Positions 24,840-32,459 of a stretch of 34,956 nt of DNA are shown in pieces; positions within the stretch are counted from its first letter, which is position 1; every line of letters starts with the position of its first letter. The stretch spans positions 1 to 34,956 of the forward strand of contig CAZOVK010000018.1 of assembly GCA_964583165.1 (NCBI GenBank), written 5' to 3'. The DNA comes from CAZOVK01 sp964583165. GTDB taxonomy: Bacteria; Bacillota; Clostridia; Lachnospirales; WRAX01. A model generated the notes under the pieces. It worked only from the letters and a program-made list of their open reading frames with translations. It was not told where the DNA came from and ran no database searches. A program made the translations under genes and the position numbers.

Positions 24840-25682
24840 CTATTCATCGCGCCGTTCGATACAATTCCTTACATAATTGAACAATTCAAGACCCATGGCT
24901 ATATCGGGCGCGTGCCAGTAGGCGCAACGGTTCTCAAAGCTGCCCTTCCAACTGAAGGCCGCCGGGGCACGAAACGCGAAGCCGTCGCAGAGTTCCATTG
25001 TGAATAGGCAAGGCTCGCCAATTTCTATTTTACGCTTAGTATCAATGCCCGAAATGGCTTCCTTGACGCCTTGTTTGATAATCCCGAAGGTTTCAGACGG
25101 TGTTGGCTCATAGGCGTTCGCTTTGTCTTTTACAGTAATGCAATATACGGTATCGCTGATTTCCCGCGCTTCAGTGTGAGAAGCCGCACAGCCGATATTG
25201 GCTATGTATCGTGTACCCAGAAATGTCAGCGCACCTGTCCCGATTTCAGCTATGTGCATACCGTTCACATACAAACCCTGAATCGGCGGCGATTGAATGG
25301 TATGCGCGAAATAGGCGTTTGGCTCGCCATAACGCGCATGTTGACCAACGGTTATCAGCCCGAACGGCTCAACACTCGCTTGTCCGCGTATACGCCGCCA
25401 GTCGAAACACCTGTCAACAACGTCAAACACGCGCACAGACGAAGGCAGCTTTTCTAGTATTATGTTGTGTTCGGGAGAACCAGCGAAATGCCCGTCATAG
25501 AGCATAATCTCGTCAATGCCGCATTCAAGCGCGGCCTCACAAACCGCCAGAACGTCACTCGTGATACAATCGCGCCCATATTCACGCCAGCGCGGGCTAC
25601 CATGAAAAAGTGCTTGGCCGTCGCCCTCAAAAATCCCGCTTGTGCCCTCCATATCGGCTATGAGAATTAGTTGTTTATTCAT
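24840..25682 (-). CDS. dppA: M55 family D-aminopeptidase (DppA-like)
   Basis: This 280-residue protein shows the DppA metal-site residues at near-identical spacing: D10 and E12 in IADMEGTSG, H65 in YDGHFAG, H115 in GQHARYG, E146 in MHIAEIG, and the catalytic His H127 in YFAHT. The B. subtilis enzyme forms a self-compartmentalising decamer and releases D-Ala from D-Ala-containing peptides. I start it at ATG 25682, preceded on this strand by AGGAAGGAC; a longer frame would run into the previous gene. It overlaps the reductase gene by 8 bases. It suggests handling of peptidoglycan-derived D-peptides. Confidence 0.92.
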   Translation of the reverse strand: MNKQLILIADMEGTSGIFEGDGQALFHGSPRWREYGRDCITSDVLAVCEAALECGIDEIMLYDGHFAGSPEHNIILEKLPSSVRVFDVVDRCFDWRRIRGQASVEPFGLITVGQHARYGEPNAYFAHTIQSPPIQGLYVNGMHIAEIGTGALTFLGTRYIANIGCAASHTEAREISDTVYCITVKDKANAYEPTPSETFGIIKQGVKEAISGIDTKRKIEIGEPCLFTMELCDGFAFRAPAAFSWKGSFENRCAYWHAPDIAMGLELFNYVRNCIERRDE

Positions 25683-26889
25683 GTCCTTCCTCGACTTTCT
25701 TTTCTTTTTTGCCGCCCATAAGCTTGCGGCCAACGAACGCCGCTAACTTGAAGACAGGTGTTTCAAACTCCTTGGCTACTAAACCCAACTCTGTGGGAAT
25801 GTCAATCATCTGCGGGCAAAGTTTCTTACACTTACCACAACTCACACATTTTGACGCGACAGCCGGGTAATGTGTTATCGCGCCCGTGTCCTGCAAATAA
25901 TCCATCCATGCGCGTTTGTTATTAAGCGCGTATTTGCGATTATAAACGCGGAAACACGCGGGTATGTCAACGCCCGCGGGGCACGGCATACAATACGCGC
26001 AACCTGTACAAGGCACTTTCGTGTTCTTCATGATTATATCGCGTGCGCGGTAAATGGTTTCTAGCGCTGAATCTGAAAGCGAGCCCGCCGGTGTAGAATC
26101 AGCGACGGCGATATTTTCTTTGAGTTGTTGCATATTGCTCATACCCGACAGCGTAACAGTGGCTTCAGGGCGATTAAACACAAATTTCAATGCCCATTGC
26201 GCGGGGGAGAGTTGGGGCTTTGCGTTTCTGAATATCTCTTCAACCTCAGGTGGTAGGTTTACGGCGAGTTTGCCACCGCGCACAGGCTCCATGATAATCA
26301 CGGGTAAGCCCTTAGAAGCCGCGTACTCCAAGCCGGAAACACCCGCCTGAAAATTCTCGTCCAGATAGTTATACTGAATCTGACAAAAATCCCAATCGTA
26401 GGCATCAATTAGCAACTTGAATTGCCCCGCGATACCGTGAAACGAAAAACCGATATTCTTAATCTGACCGCTTGCCTTCTTCTCCGCAATCCACTTTTTT
26501 AGCCCCAAGTCCATGAGTTTCTTCAAAACGCCAATATCTGGCACCATATGAATGAGGTAATAGTCAATATAATCTGTCTGCAAGCGCTGTAGTTGCGCGT
26601 TAAAGAGCTTATCCATATCCGCGTAAGTTCTCACGAGATAGTGAGGTAGCTTTGTCGCCAGCTTAACGCGTGACCGCCAGCCCTTTTTGAAAAATTCACC
26701 GAGTGCATGTTCGCTTTTGCCATACACATATGCCGTGTCGAGGTAATTCACGCCGTTTTCTATCGCGTGAATCAGAAGCTTTTCCGTTTCTTCTTGGTCA
26801 ATCTTGCCGTTCGCCCTCGGGAAACGCATACAACCGAAGCCCAACACACTGAGCGCGTCGCCGTTTTTGGGGTTCACTCTATATTCCAT
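25675..26889 (-). CDS. Aldo/keto reductase with C-terminal iron-sulfur cluster domain
   Basis: This 404-residue protein has an aldo/keto reductase barrel with the catalytic tetrad D51, Y56, K80 and H114. A C-terminal extension carries two cysteine clusters, CTGCAYCMPCP and CVSCGKCKKLCP, as in the ferredoxin-fused AKR family. The extension likely binds one or two [4Fe-4S] clusters and may link the barrel to ferredoxin electrons; substrate is unknown. The start is ATG 26889, with AGAGGTG upstream on this strand. It is first in the two-gene operon with the M55 peptidase, and why the two are coupled is not clear. Confidence 0.92.
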   Translation of the reverse strand: MEYRVNPKNGDALSVLGFGCMRFPRANGKIDQEETEKLLIHAIENGVNYLDTAYVYGKSEHALGEFFKKGWRSRVKLATKLPHYLVRTYADMDKLFNAQLQRLQTDYIDYYLIHMVPDIGVLKKLMDLGLKKWIAEKKASGQIKNIGFSFHGIAGQFKLLIDAYDWDFCQIQYNYLDENFQAGVSGLEYAASKGLPVIIMEPVRGGKLAVNLPPEVEEIFRNAKPQLSPAQWALKFVFNRPEATVTLSGMSNMQQLKENIAVADSTPAGSLSDSALETIYRARDIIMKNTKVPCTGCAYCMPCPAGVDIPACFRVYNRKYALNNKRAWMDYLQDTGAITHYPAVASKCVSCGKCKKLCPQMIDIPTELGLVAKEFETPVFKLAAFVGRKLMGGKKEKKVEEGHE

Positions 26890-26913
26890 AAACACCTCTA
26901 AACCTTTTCTTAT

Positions 26914-26941
26914 ATTGTACACCAATGCGCCACAAAGTCAA
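26914..26941 (-). promoter_or_regulatory. Promoter of the AKR-M55 operon
   Basis: Read on the minus strand, TTGACT (26941-26936), a 16-bp spacer and TACAAT (26919-26914) lie about 25 bases before the reductase ATG. Confidence 0.6.
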
Positions 26942-26957
26942 GTTTTCATGTATGCCA

Positions 26958-26963
26958 TATAAT
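26958..26963 (+). promoter_or_regulatory. Consensus -10 box upstream of the subtilase gene
   Basis: A perfect TATAAT lies 19 bases before the subtilase ATG. No good -35 is found at the usual distance; that position overlaps the -35 of the divergent promoter. The promoter may therefore need an activator or be weak. Confidence 0.4.
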
Positions 26964-26982
26964 ACAACAGGGGGGCTGTGGC

Positions 26983-28110
26983 ATGGAAAAGGTTCAACTA
27001 ATTTTGGAATTCTCTAAGCAACTCTCTGAACGTGATGAGCGCCGATTGGCGGCGTTTTGCACGCTAAAATACAGGTTGCCGCTTATTGGGATGTACGTTG
27101 TTGAAGTAGATAAACAGAATGTACGAAAACTGTCGGGTTTACCCGGCGTTACTATGTTACACAATAACACGGGTATAACGGCGCAACGCGTGCGGCGTGC
27201 GTCAGGAGCCGAGGGGTTGACGGGGCGAGGTATCAGTATCGCGTTTCTCGACACGGGCATTTCGGCGGTTGATGATTTCATCATGCCTAAGAACAGGATT
27301 CTGGCGTTCCGTGATTTTGTGGGCGGCAAGGGTGAATGTTATGACGATAACGCACATGGTACGCATGTCGCGGGTATTGCGGCGGGCAACGGCGCGAACT
27401 CCGGCGGTAAATACTGCGGCATTGCGCCCGAAGCCGGTATTGTCAGTGTGAAGATACTCGACCATGACGGCAAGGGTAACGCTGTTGATGTGCTTGCGGG
27501 CATACAGTGGGTTGTTGACAATAAAGACCTCTACAACATAAGGGTATTGAACCTCTCAATCGGCGCGCCCGATAACGGTAGTCGTGACCCACTCGTTCGC
27601 GCCGTTGAGGCCGCGTGGGATTTGGGTATTGTTGTCTGTATCGCGGCGGGTAATAACGGCCCGAAACCCGGTTCAATCACTAGCCCCGGCATATCGCGTA
27701 AGGCAATCACCGTCGGGGCGTCTGACGATTCAAACTCTGTGACTATTTGGGGCAACGCATTGCAGAATTTCTCGGGGCGGGGGCCCACAAGTGAATGTAT
27801 TCACAAGCCCGATGTGCTCGCGCCCGGCTCAAACATCATCTCATGCTTGACGCGCACGCCGAACCTCACCGATGAAGAAATCAAGGATAAATGCGTAAAC
27901 GAACACTATGTGTCAATGAGTGGCACGAGTATGGCAACACCTGTGATAAGTGGCGCAATTGCGCTTTTGTTGCAGAAACACCCGGAGCTTACACCCAATG
28001 ACGTAAAATTACTGCTGAAAAAGACGAGTCAAGACCTACGTTATCCACAGAATCAGCAGGGTTGGGGGCAGGTAGATGTCATGCACCTGCTGTTGAGGGC
28101 GACCGAGTAA
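26983..28110 (+). CDS. S8 subtilisin-like serine peptidase, intracellular type
   Basis: This 375-residue subtilase has the full triad and oxyanion residue: D90 in AFLDTGI, H125 in HGTHVAG, N224 in AAGNNGPKPGS and S316 in SGTSMATP. There is no signal peptide; instead a region of about 75 residues before the catalytic domain (VYVVEVD-like core at 38-43) resembles a short inhibitor propeptide. Without export it probably acts in the cytosol, or is released by lysis. GGGGGG lies before ATG 26983. The next gene starts 12 bases after the stop. Confidence 0.93.
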   Translation: MEKVQLILEFSKQLSERDERRLAAFCTLKYRLPLIGMYVVEVDKQNVRKLSGLPGVTMLHNNTGITAQRVRRASGAEGLTGRGISIAFLDTGISAVDDFIMPKNRILAFRDFVGGKGECYDDNAHGTHVAGIAAGNGANSGGKYCGIAPEAGIVSVKILDHDGKGNAVDVLAGIQWVVDNKDLYNIRVLNLSIGAPDNGSRDPLVRAVEAAWDLGIVVCIAAGNNGPKPGSITSPGISRKAITVGASDDSNSVTIWGNALQNFSGRGPTSECIHKPDVLAPGSNIISCLTRTPNLTDEEIKDKCVNEHYVSMSGTSMATPVISGAIALLLQKHPELTPNDVKLLLKKTSQDLRYPQNQQGWGQVDVMHLLLRATE

Positions 28111-28122
28111 CAGGAGGGGAAT

Positions 28123-28584
28123 ATGGACAACCGCGAGCTAATGGAATTATCAAGCCGTATGCAGAACGGCGCGATTGCGCGCGATGACTTCGCGCGCGCG
28201 CAAAACCTGTTCTTTGATTACTTCCGCGAAACATATATGAGCAGTTTTATGCAGGCACTAAAGGAGCGCCGCGAGTATTTGAACGAGAACCCGACACGTG
28301 AGATTGCTATGCTACAGACTATGAGGGGTTTCGCGCCGCCCGAGCGACAGGCGGGGATTGACAGGATGATTGAGTTGTTTCTTATAATGAATACTGCGTC
28401 GGTTTTACGTGAAGATTCGATGCCCAAATCCATCAGTCAAGCCGAACACAAGCCAAATACCGTAGACACTTCCGTACATGATGACGGCATCTATGATATC
28501 GACCACAGTTGCCTTACGCGAAAGCCCAATCAGCAGAATATGTTCGGGATAATGTTAATGGCGGCTCTTATGAATAGAAACTAA
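28123..28584 (+). CDS. Unrecognised 153-residue protein next to the subtilase
   Basis: I do not recognise this protein. It starts at ATG 28123 with AGGAGGGG upstream and follows the subtilase by 12 bases, so the two are probably co-expressed. The first 95 residues look helical and charged (for example YMSSFMQALKERREYLNENP). Residues about 96-135 are polar and probably unstructured. The end is hydrophobic and Met-rich (NMFGIMLMAALMNRN), possibly a short membrane-touching or packing helix. It might be an inhibitor, chaperone or substrate of the subtilase, but only the position supports that. Confidence 0.75.
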   Translation: MDNRELMELSSRMQNGAIARDDFARAQNLFFDYFRETYMSSFMQALKERREYLNENPTREIAMLQTMRGFAPPERQAGIDRMIELFLIMNTASVLREDSMPKSISQAEHKPNTVDTSVHDDGIYDIDHSCLTRKPNQQNMFGIMLMAALMNRN

Positions 28585-28587
28585 ACG

Positions 28588-28609
28588 GGCAGGGGCTTTT
28601 GCCCTTGCC
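28588..28609 (+). terminator. Hairpin after the subtilase pair
   Basis: GGCAGGGGC (28588-28596), loop TTTT and GCCCTTGCC (28601-28609) form a 9-bp stem with one G-U pair. A T run is missing, so termination may be partial. The dapF promoter follows immediately. Confidence 0.55.
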
Positions 28610-28623
28610 GCTCTAAAAATCTG

Positions 28624-28652
28624 TTGACAACATTGCGAATTTATGTTTTAAC
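28624..28652 (+). promoter_or_regulatory. Promoter of dapF
   Basis: A perfect -35 TTGACA (28624-28629) is followed after 17 bp by TTTAAC (28647-28652), with a TG one base upstream (extended -10). It lies 28 bases before the dapF ATG. Confidence 0.6.
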
Positions 28653-28680
28653 TAGAAGAAACTTAACCGAAGAGGAAGAA

Positions 28681-29481
28681 ATGAAACTGAATTTCACTAA
28701 AATGCACGGTTGTGGTAATGACTATATCTTTATTAACTGCTTTGAAACCCGAATCGATAACCCCGAAATGTTATCAATACAACTGTCTGACCGCCATTTT
28801 GGCATCGGCGGCGACGGAATCATTCTCATCATGCCGTCTGAAATAGCTGACGCGAGAATGCGCATGTTTAACCTTGACGGTAGTGAGGGCAAGATGTGTG
28901 GGAATGGGATTCGTTGTGTCGCGAAGTATCTTTATGATAATAAAATCGTAAGGAAAGCGGAAATAACCATTGAAACGCTATCGGGCATCAAAAAACTTGC
29001 GCTGAATGTTGAAAACGACGGCGTTACATCCGTGCGCGTTGACATGGGGCGCGCGGAGATTTTGCCCGAAAATTCTATTATAGTTGACGGCATTGAATAC
29101 GCCATAACACATGTTTCTATGGGCAACCCGCATTGTGTTGTGTTCTGCGATGATGTGGACAAGCTTAATCTAGTCGAAATCGGCGCGAAATTCGAGAATC
29201 ACGAGATGTTCCCTGAGAGGGTAAATACTGAGTTTGTTGAGGTTTTGGCGCATAATCGCCTAAAAATGCGCGTTTGGGAGCGCGGTAGCGGAGAAACACT
29301 CGCTTGCGGAACGGGCACGTGCGCGGCGGCTGTGGCGGCTGTCTTAAAAAACGTCTGCGACATGAACACTGATATACATGTGCAACTATTGGGCGGTGAA
29401 CTCTCTGTTTGTTATACGGAAGACACTGTTTTTATGACAGGTGACTGTGTCAAGGTATTCGACGGCGTTATTGAGATATAG
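28681..29481 (+). CDS. dapF: Diaminopimelate epimerase
   Basis: This 266-residue enzyme converts LL- to meso-diaminopimelate, for lysine and peptidoglycan synthesis. It opens with FTKMHGCGNDY and has the two catalytic cysteines, C73 in MCGNGIRC and C209 in ACGTGTCAA. The GNPHCV segment near 148-153 is also typical. I choose ATG 28681, after AGAGGAAGAA; the frame is open further upstream, but that part covers the promoter. It stands alone and meets the microcompartment operon tail to tail with only 6 bases between the stops. Confidence 0.97.
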   Translation: MKLNFTKMHGCGNDYIFINCFETRIDNPEMLSIQLSDRHFGIGGDGIILIMPSEIADARMRMFNLDGSEGKMCGNGIRCVAKYLYDNKIVRKAEITIETLSGIKKLALNVENDGVTSVRVDMGRAEILPENSIIVDGIEYAITHVSMGNPHCVVFCDDVDKLNLVEIGAKFENHEMFPERVNTEFVEVLAHNRLKMRVWERGSGETLACGTGTCAAAVAAVLKNVCDMNTDIHVQLLGGELSVCYTEDTVFMTGDCVKVFDGVIEI

Positions 29482-29487
29482 AAAACT

Positions 29488-29913
29488 TTATAAGAAATAT
29501 TCGCGCAAAACTTCAATGCCCTCGCCCGTGAAAGCACTGACAGCGAAAACCTTTTCTGCGCCCGTCATTTGCAACAACTCTTCAGCTTGGCGTATCTCTG
29601 CGGGGCTTGACTTGTCAATCTTCGTAATTACCCCAACGATGGGCATACAAAGAATGCCACTCATACCCGGGAAAAACGTACTTTCATCATCATCGGCGGC
29701 ATGGATAAGTAATGCCATATCCGCTTCTGTGCTCGTGACAATGAGTGAGCGGAACATGCGTTTATGCTCCAAATATTCTCCGGGTGTGTCTATGAGATGC
29801 CCCGATATTTCTATGCTCTGTGTCTTTTTATACTTGATTTCTTCGCCGTTCATGCGTTGCAAAAGGCTAGTCTTGCCACATCCCGAACGCCCGATTAAAA
29901 TGACCTTTTTCAT
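29488..29913 (-). CDS. eutP: EutP/PduV-like small GTPase
   Basis: This 141-residue P-loop protein has GRSGCGKT (8-15), a G3 motif DTPG (42-45), the G4 motif TKID (97-100) and a G5-like SAFTG (126-130). Its length is typical of EutP/PduV. These proteins are found in ethanolamine and propanediol microcompartment loci; a link to positioning and an acetate-kinase activity have both been proposed for relatives. It is the last gene of the operon and overlaps the EutS gene by four bases. Confidence 0.9.
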   Translation of the reverse strand: MKKVILIGRSGCGKTSLLQRMNGEEIKYKKTQSIEISGHLIDTPGEYLEHKRMFRSLIVTSTEADMALLIHAADDDESTFFPGMSGILCMPIVGVITKIDKSSPAEIRQAEELLQMTGAEKVFAVSAFTGEGIEVLREYFL

Positions 29914-30260
29914 GTTTTCGTTATATTCGTCGGCGTAAAGCCCAAGATGTTTTGAAGCCCCGCCAGAATATCAACAAGAGCCGCTTCAACGTCTGCGACA
30001 AGCCCGCGCAGAACAAGCGAGCCCGAGAAGCGGTCAACAAACACGAGTTCGACGGCGGCGGCCTTCATGGCTAAGTCAGCGCCGATAATAGCGGCCTCGG
30101 CGGGTGTGATTGTGAGTATGCCGAGCGCCCCCGATGACGCGTCTGACACGCCGATTTTCTTATATAATGAAGGGTCGGGGTTCGCTATGATATGCGCCAT
30201 TGTGACCTGTTTACCGGGCACAAATTCTTGAATTATGCGCTGTTTCGGTTCAAATTCCAA
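29910..30260 (-). CDS. eutS: EutS/PduU-like microcompartment shell protein
   Basis: This 116-residue circularly permuted BMC-domain protein carries the N-terminal beta-barrel extension (QRIIQEFVPGKQVTMAHIIANP), which marks EutS/PduU. The core follows with ALGILTITPAEAAIIGADLAMKA. It forms hexamers that build facets, often with a kinked or plugged pore. It overlaps EutP by four bases and follows the PduT-like gene by 9 bases. Confidence 0.92.
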   Translation of the reverse strand: MEFEPKQRIIQEFVPGKQVTMAHIIANPDPSLYKKIGVSDASSGALGILTITPAEAAIIGADLAMKAAAVELVFVDRFSGSLVLRGLVADVEAALVDILAGLQNILGFTPTNITKT

Positions 30261-30269
30261 AATACCCTC

Positions 30270-30821
30270 CTATAATAAAGCCTTGAAAATTTCGGGGCGT
30301 GGGTTAGGGATTACTACATATTGAATCAAAAGCCCCTGTTCCTCGGCTTCGGTTATGCCGCATGACACAGCTTCTCGCACAGCCGCGACTTCGCCCGTGA
30401 GCACGACAAACGACTTGCCGCCAATGCCCGTGCCCAAACGCACATCAAGAAGGTTCACGTCAGCCGCCTTAACAGCCGCGTCCGCGCCATAGACGGCGGC
30501 AGTGACCGAGAAATACTCCATCACGCCGACAGCGCCGGGCTTGTCGGCTTCGCTCGTGCGCGATATGGCTTCAATGACTTGCGGGTGAATGCGCGGGATT
30601 ACGGTTTTGTCAACCAAATGTTTCCCCGCAGTGACCACGGCCACCTCCATTGCCGCCGAAACGGCCGCGACTTCGCCCGTGAATAAGACCTGATACTTGC
30701 CAGGGCATATCGCCGTCGCCACTATGAGTGACGTATCGGCGGCTTTAAGTATACAGTCAGCCGCTTCAATGCCTTTCGCGATACTATTCAGTTCAATCAG
30801 CCCGATTGTGGGATAAGTCAT
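30270..30821 (-). CDS. pduT: PduT-like tandem BMC shell protein with iron-sulfur cysteine
   Basis: The 183-residue protein has two BMC domains (about 1-90 and 95-183) and would form a trimer with a pseudohexagonal outline. The first domain keeps C39 in TAICPGKYQ, equivalent to the PduT cysteine that binds a [4Fe-4S] cluster at the trimer axis. That cluster is thought to pass electrons across the shell, in partnership with PduS. The gene directly downstream of PduS fits this. I use ATG 30821, with GAGAGG upstream on this strand; a frame from 30836 would overlap that site and the PduS end. Confidence 0.92.
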   Translation of the reverse strand: MTYPTIGLIELNSIAKGIEAADCILKAADTSLIVATAICPGKYQVLFTGEVAAVSAAMEVAVVTAGKHLVDKTVIPRIHPQVIEAISRTSEADKPGAVGVMEYFSVTAAVYGADAAVKAADVNLLDVRLGTGIGGKSFVVLTGEVAAVREAVSCGITEAEEQGLLIQYVVIPNPRPEIFKALL

Positions 30822-30825
30822 GACG

Positions 30826-32166
30826 TTACCTCTCAATTTCTATGTAACTTTCGTATATCGTCACGCGCCCCGAAATCGGCGCGTGAATATCTGAGCCCAA
30901 GCTTTCGGGTGGGCAAAACGCAATGAGTTGATTCTCAAGCACTATTTCACTCGTGGCAACGATAGGGATTGAAGCCACGCCAATGCCCTGTTTGAGCGAA
31001 ATTCGTACATAATCGCTGTTTATTGTTTTCAGTTCTCGTATCTTCTCGCCGTAATAATCGCCAACCCCCGCCCGCACAGCCGCGCGGTGTGTCGGAATCT
31101 TTCGGCTGTTGCGCATAGGGTTAACTAAGGGCGAAACTTCATGGCTAATACCGCGTATGCCCCTTTTCGACAACTCGCGCTTGATAATACTGTTAACCGA
31201 ACGCGGTCTTAACTGCATAGGGCACGCGTAAACCTCGCAAACCCCACATTCACAACAGAGTTTTGCCGAACGGATAATCTCGTCTTCGAGAACTTCGTCC
31301 AGCTTGCTGTATGCCAGCTTTCTCATTATCTTATGCGGTTCGAGTGGGTGACCGAGTAAGTAACGCGGGCATGTTTCCGTGCAGTAGCTGCACTGAATAC
31401 ACGCGGCTTTTGCACTTCTTGACACGCGCTCCAGCTCCAGCGGTTTGCTTGCATATTGTTCGGTTGGCAAAATGAGTATGCCCGACGTCGTTTTTTCGAC
31501 ATACAGTTTGTCTAGTTGACCGTATTCATACCGTGCTCCCATCATAGGGCCACCCGATACAATACAAAGCTTGCTTTCGTCCTTTGTCACGCCACCGGCC
31601 GCCGCTACACATTCACTAAACGGCGCGCCAATCGGCGCATTAACAACAACGGGATTCTTAACCGCCCCCGCGACAGTCAAATAACGGCGCGTGAAGTTCT
31701 CGCCACTGACCGCCTTGACCGCCGCAAGTAATGTGCAGACATTCATAACCGCACAACCCACGGCTAATGGGATATTCCCGGGTGGCACAACGCGCCCTGT
31801 CACGTCATAGACGACCATCTGCTCATCACCGGCGGGGTAATAGCTATCGGACTGATGAATGGCGACATTTATGCCCGTTTTCTTGATAGCGACTTCAAGC
31901 GCGGTGATTTCTTCAGTATAATTAGATTTCAGAGCAATCGTACACTTTGTCGCCCCGATTTCATTAGCCAACGTGCTTGCATTTACGACAAGCTCTTCAG
32001 CGAAATGGCGCATTACATACTTGTCAGCCGAAAGCAACGGCTCACATTCAAGCCCGTTAATTATCAAATGCTCAATTGCGCCCCGAAGCTTCACATGCGT
32101 TGGAAAGCCCGCGCCGCCGCAACCAATCACACCCGCGCTTCTGATTTGCTCAACAAAGTTACTCAT
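30826..32166 (-). CDS. pduS: PduS-like cobalamin reductase / RnfC-type electron carrier
   Basis: This 446-residue protein starts with a flavin- and nucleotide-binding RnfC-like domain (GVIGCGGAGFPTHVKL near 12-27). An SLBB domain follows (about 155-235), then two [4Fe-4S] motifs: C256, C259, C262, C266, and C304, C307, C310, C315. PduS reduces cobalamin to the state needed by the adenosyltransferase and interacts with PduT. The length is close to that of the Salmonella protein. Its presence implies a B12-dependent signature enzyme in the compartment. It overlaps the EutN gene by four bases. Confidence 0.93.
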   Translation of the reverse strand: MSNFVEQIRSAGVIGCGGAGFPTHVKLRGAIEHLIINGLECEPLLSADKYVMRHFAEELVVNASTLANEIGATKCTIALKSNYTEEITALEVAIKKTGINVAIHQSDSYYPAGDEQMVVYDVTGRVVPPGNIPLAVGCAVMNVCTLLAAVKAVSGENFTRRYLTVAGAVKNPVVVNAPIGAPFSECVAAAGGVTKDESKLCIVSGGPMMGARYEYGQLDKLYVEKTTSGILILPTEQYASKPLELERVSRSAKAACIQCSYCTETCPRYLLGHPLEPHKIMRKLAYSKLDEVLEDEIIRSAKLCCECGVCEVYACPMQLRPRSVNSIIKRELSKRGIRGISHEVSPLVNPMRNSRKIPTHRAAVRAGVGDYYGEKIRELKTINSDYVRISLKQGIGVASIPIVATSEIVLENQLIAFCPPESLGSDIHAPISGRVTIYESYIEIER

Positions 32167-32456
32167 ACGTCATCCTTCTGCTTGTGTGTTGGTTTCGGCT
32201 CTTTGATGTCAACCGAGTCGATGATGCCCACTATGACACAATCAATCGCGCAGTCGTCATTACCGAGCGCCCGCCGCGCCGAGCTACCGGACACTACCAG
32301 TACCTGTTCGCCAATACCCGCGCCCACAATATCAGCCGCGACATAACGCCCGCCCGACTCGTTCTCAACGACCATCAGCTTACTGCCGCGCAGTGTTTCT
32401 TCTTTCTTTGTCGCCCAGACATTCCCGATTACTAACGCTATCTCCAACGCGGTCAA
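32163..32456 (-). CDS. eutN: EutN/CcmL/PduN-like microcompartment vertex protein (BMC-P)
   Basis: The 97-residue protein has the BMC-P pattern: EIALVIGNVWATKKEETLRG at the start, a DIVGAGIGEQVLVVSGSSAR core, then IVGIIDSVDI. Five subunits form a pentamer that caps the vertices of the shell. The C-terminal tail (KEPKPTHKQKDDV) is charged and slightly longer than in many relatives. It sits 3 bases downstream of PduL and overlaps PduS. Confidence 0.94.
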   Translation of the reverse strand: MTALEIALVIGNVWATKKEETLRGSKLMVVENESGGRYVAADIVGAGIGEQVLVVSGSSARRALGNDDCAIDCVIVGIIDSVDIKEPKPTHKQKDDV

Positions 32457-32459
32457 CTC

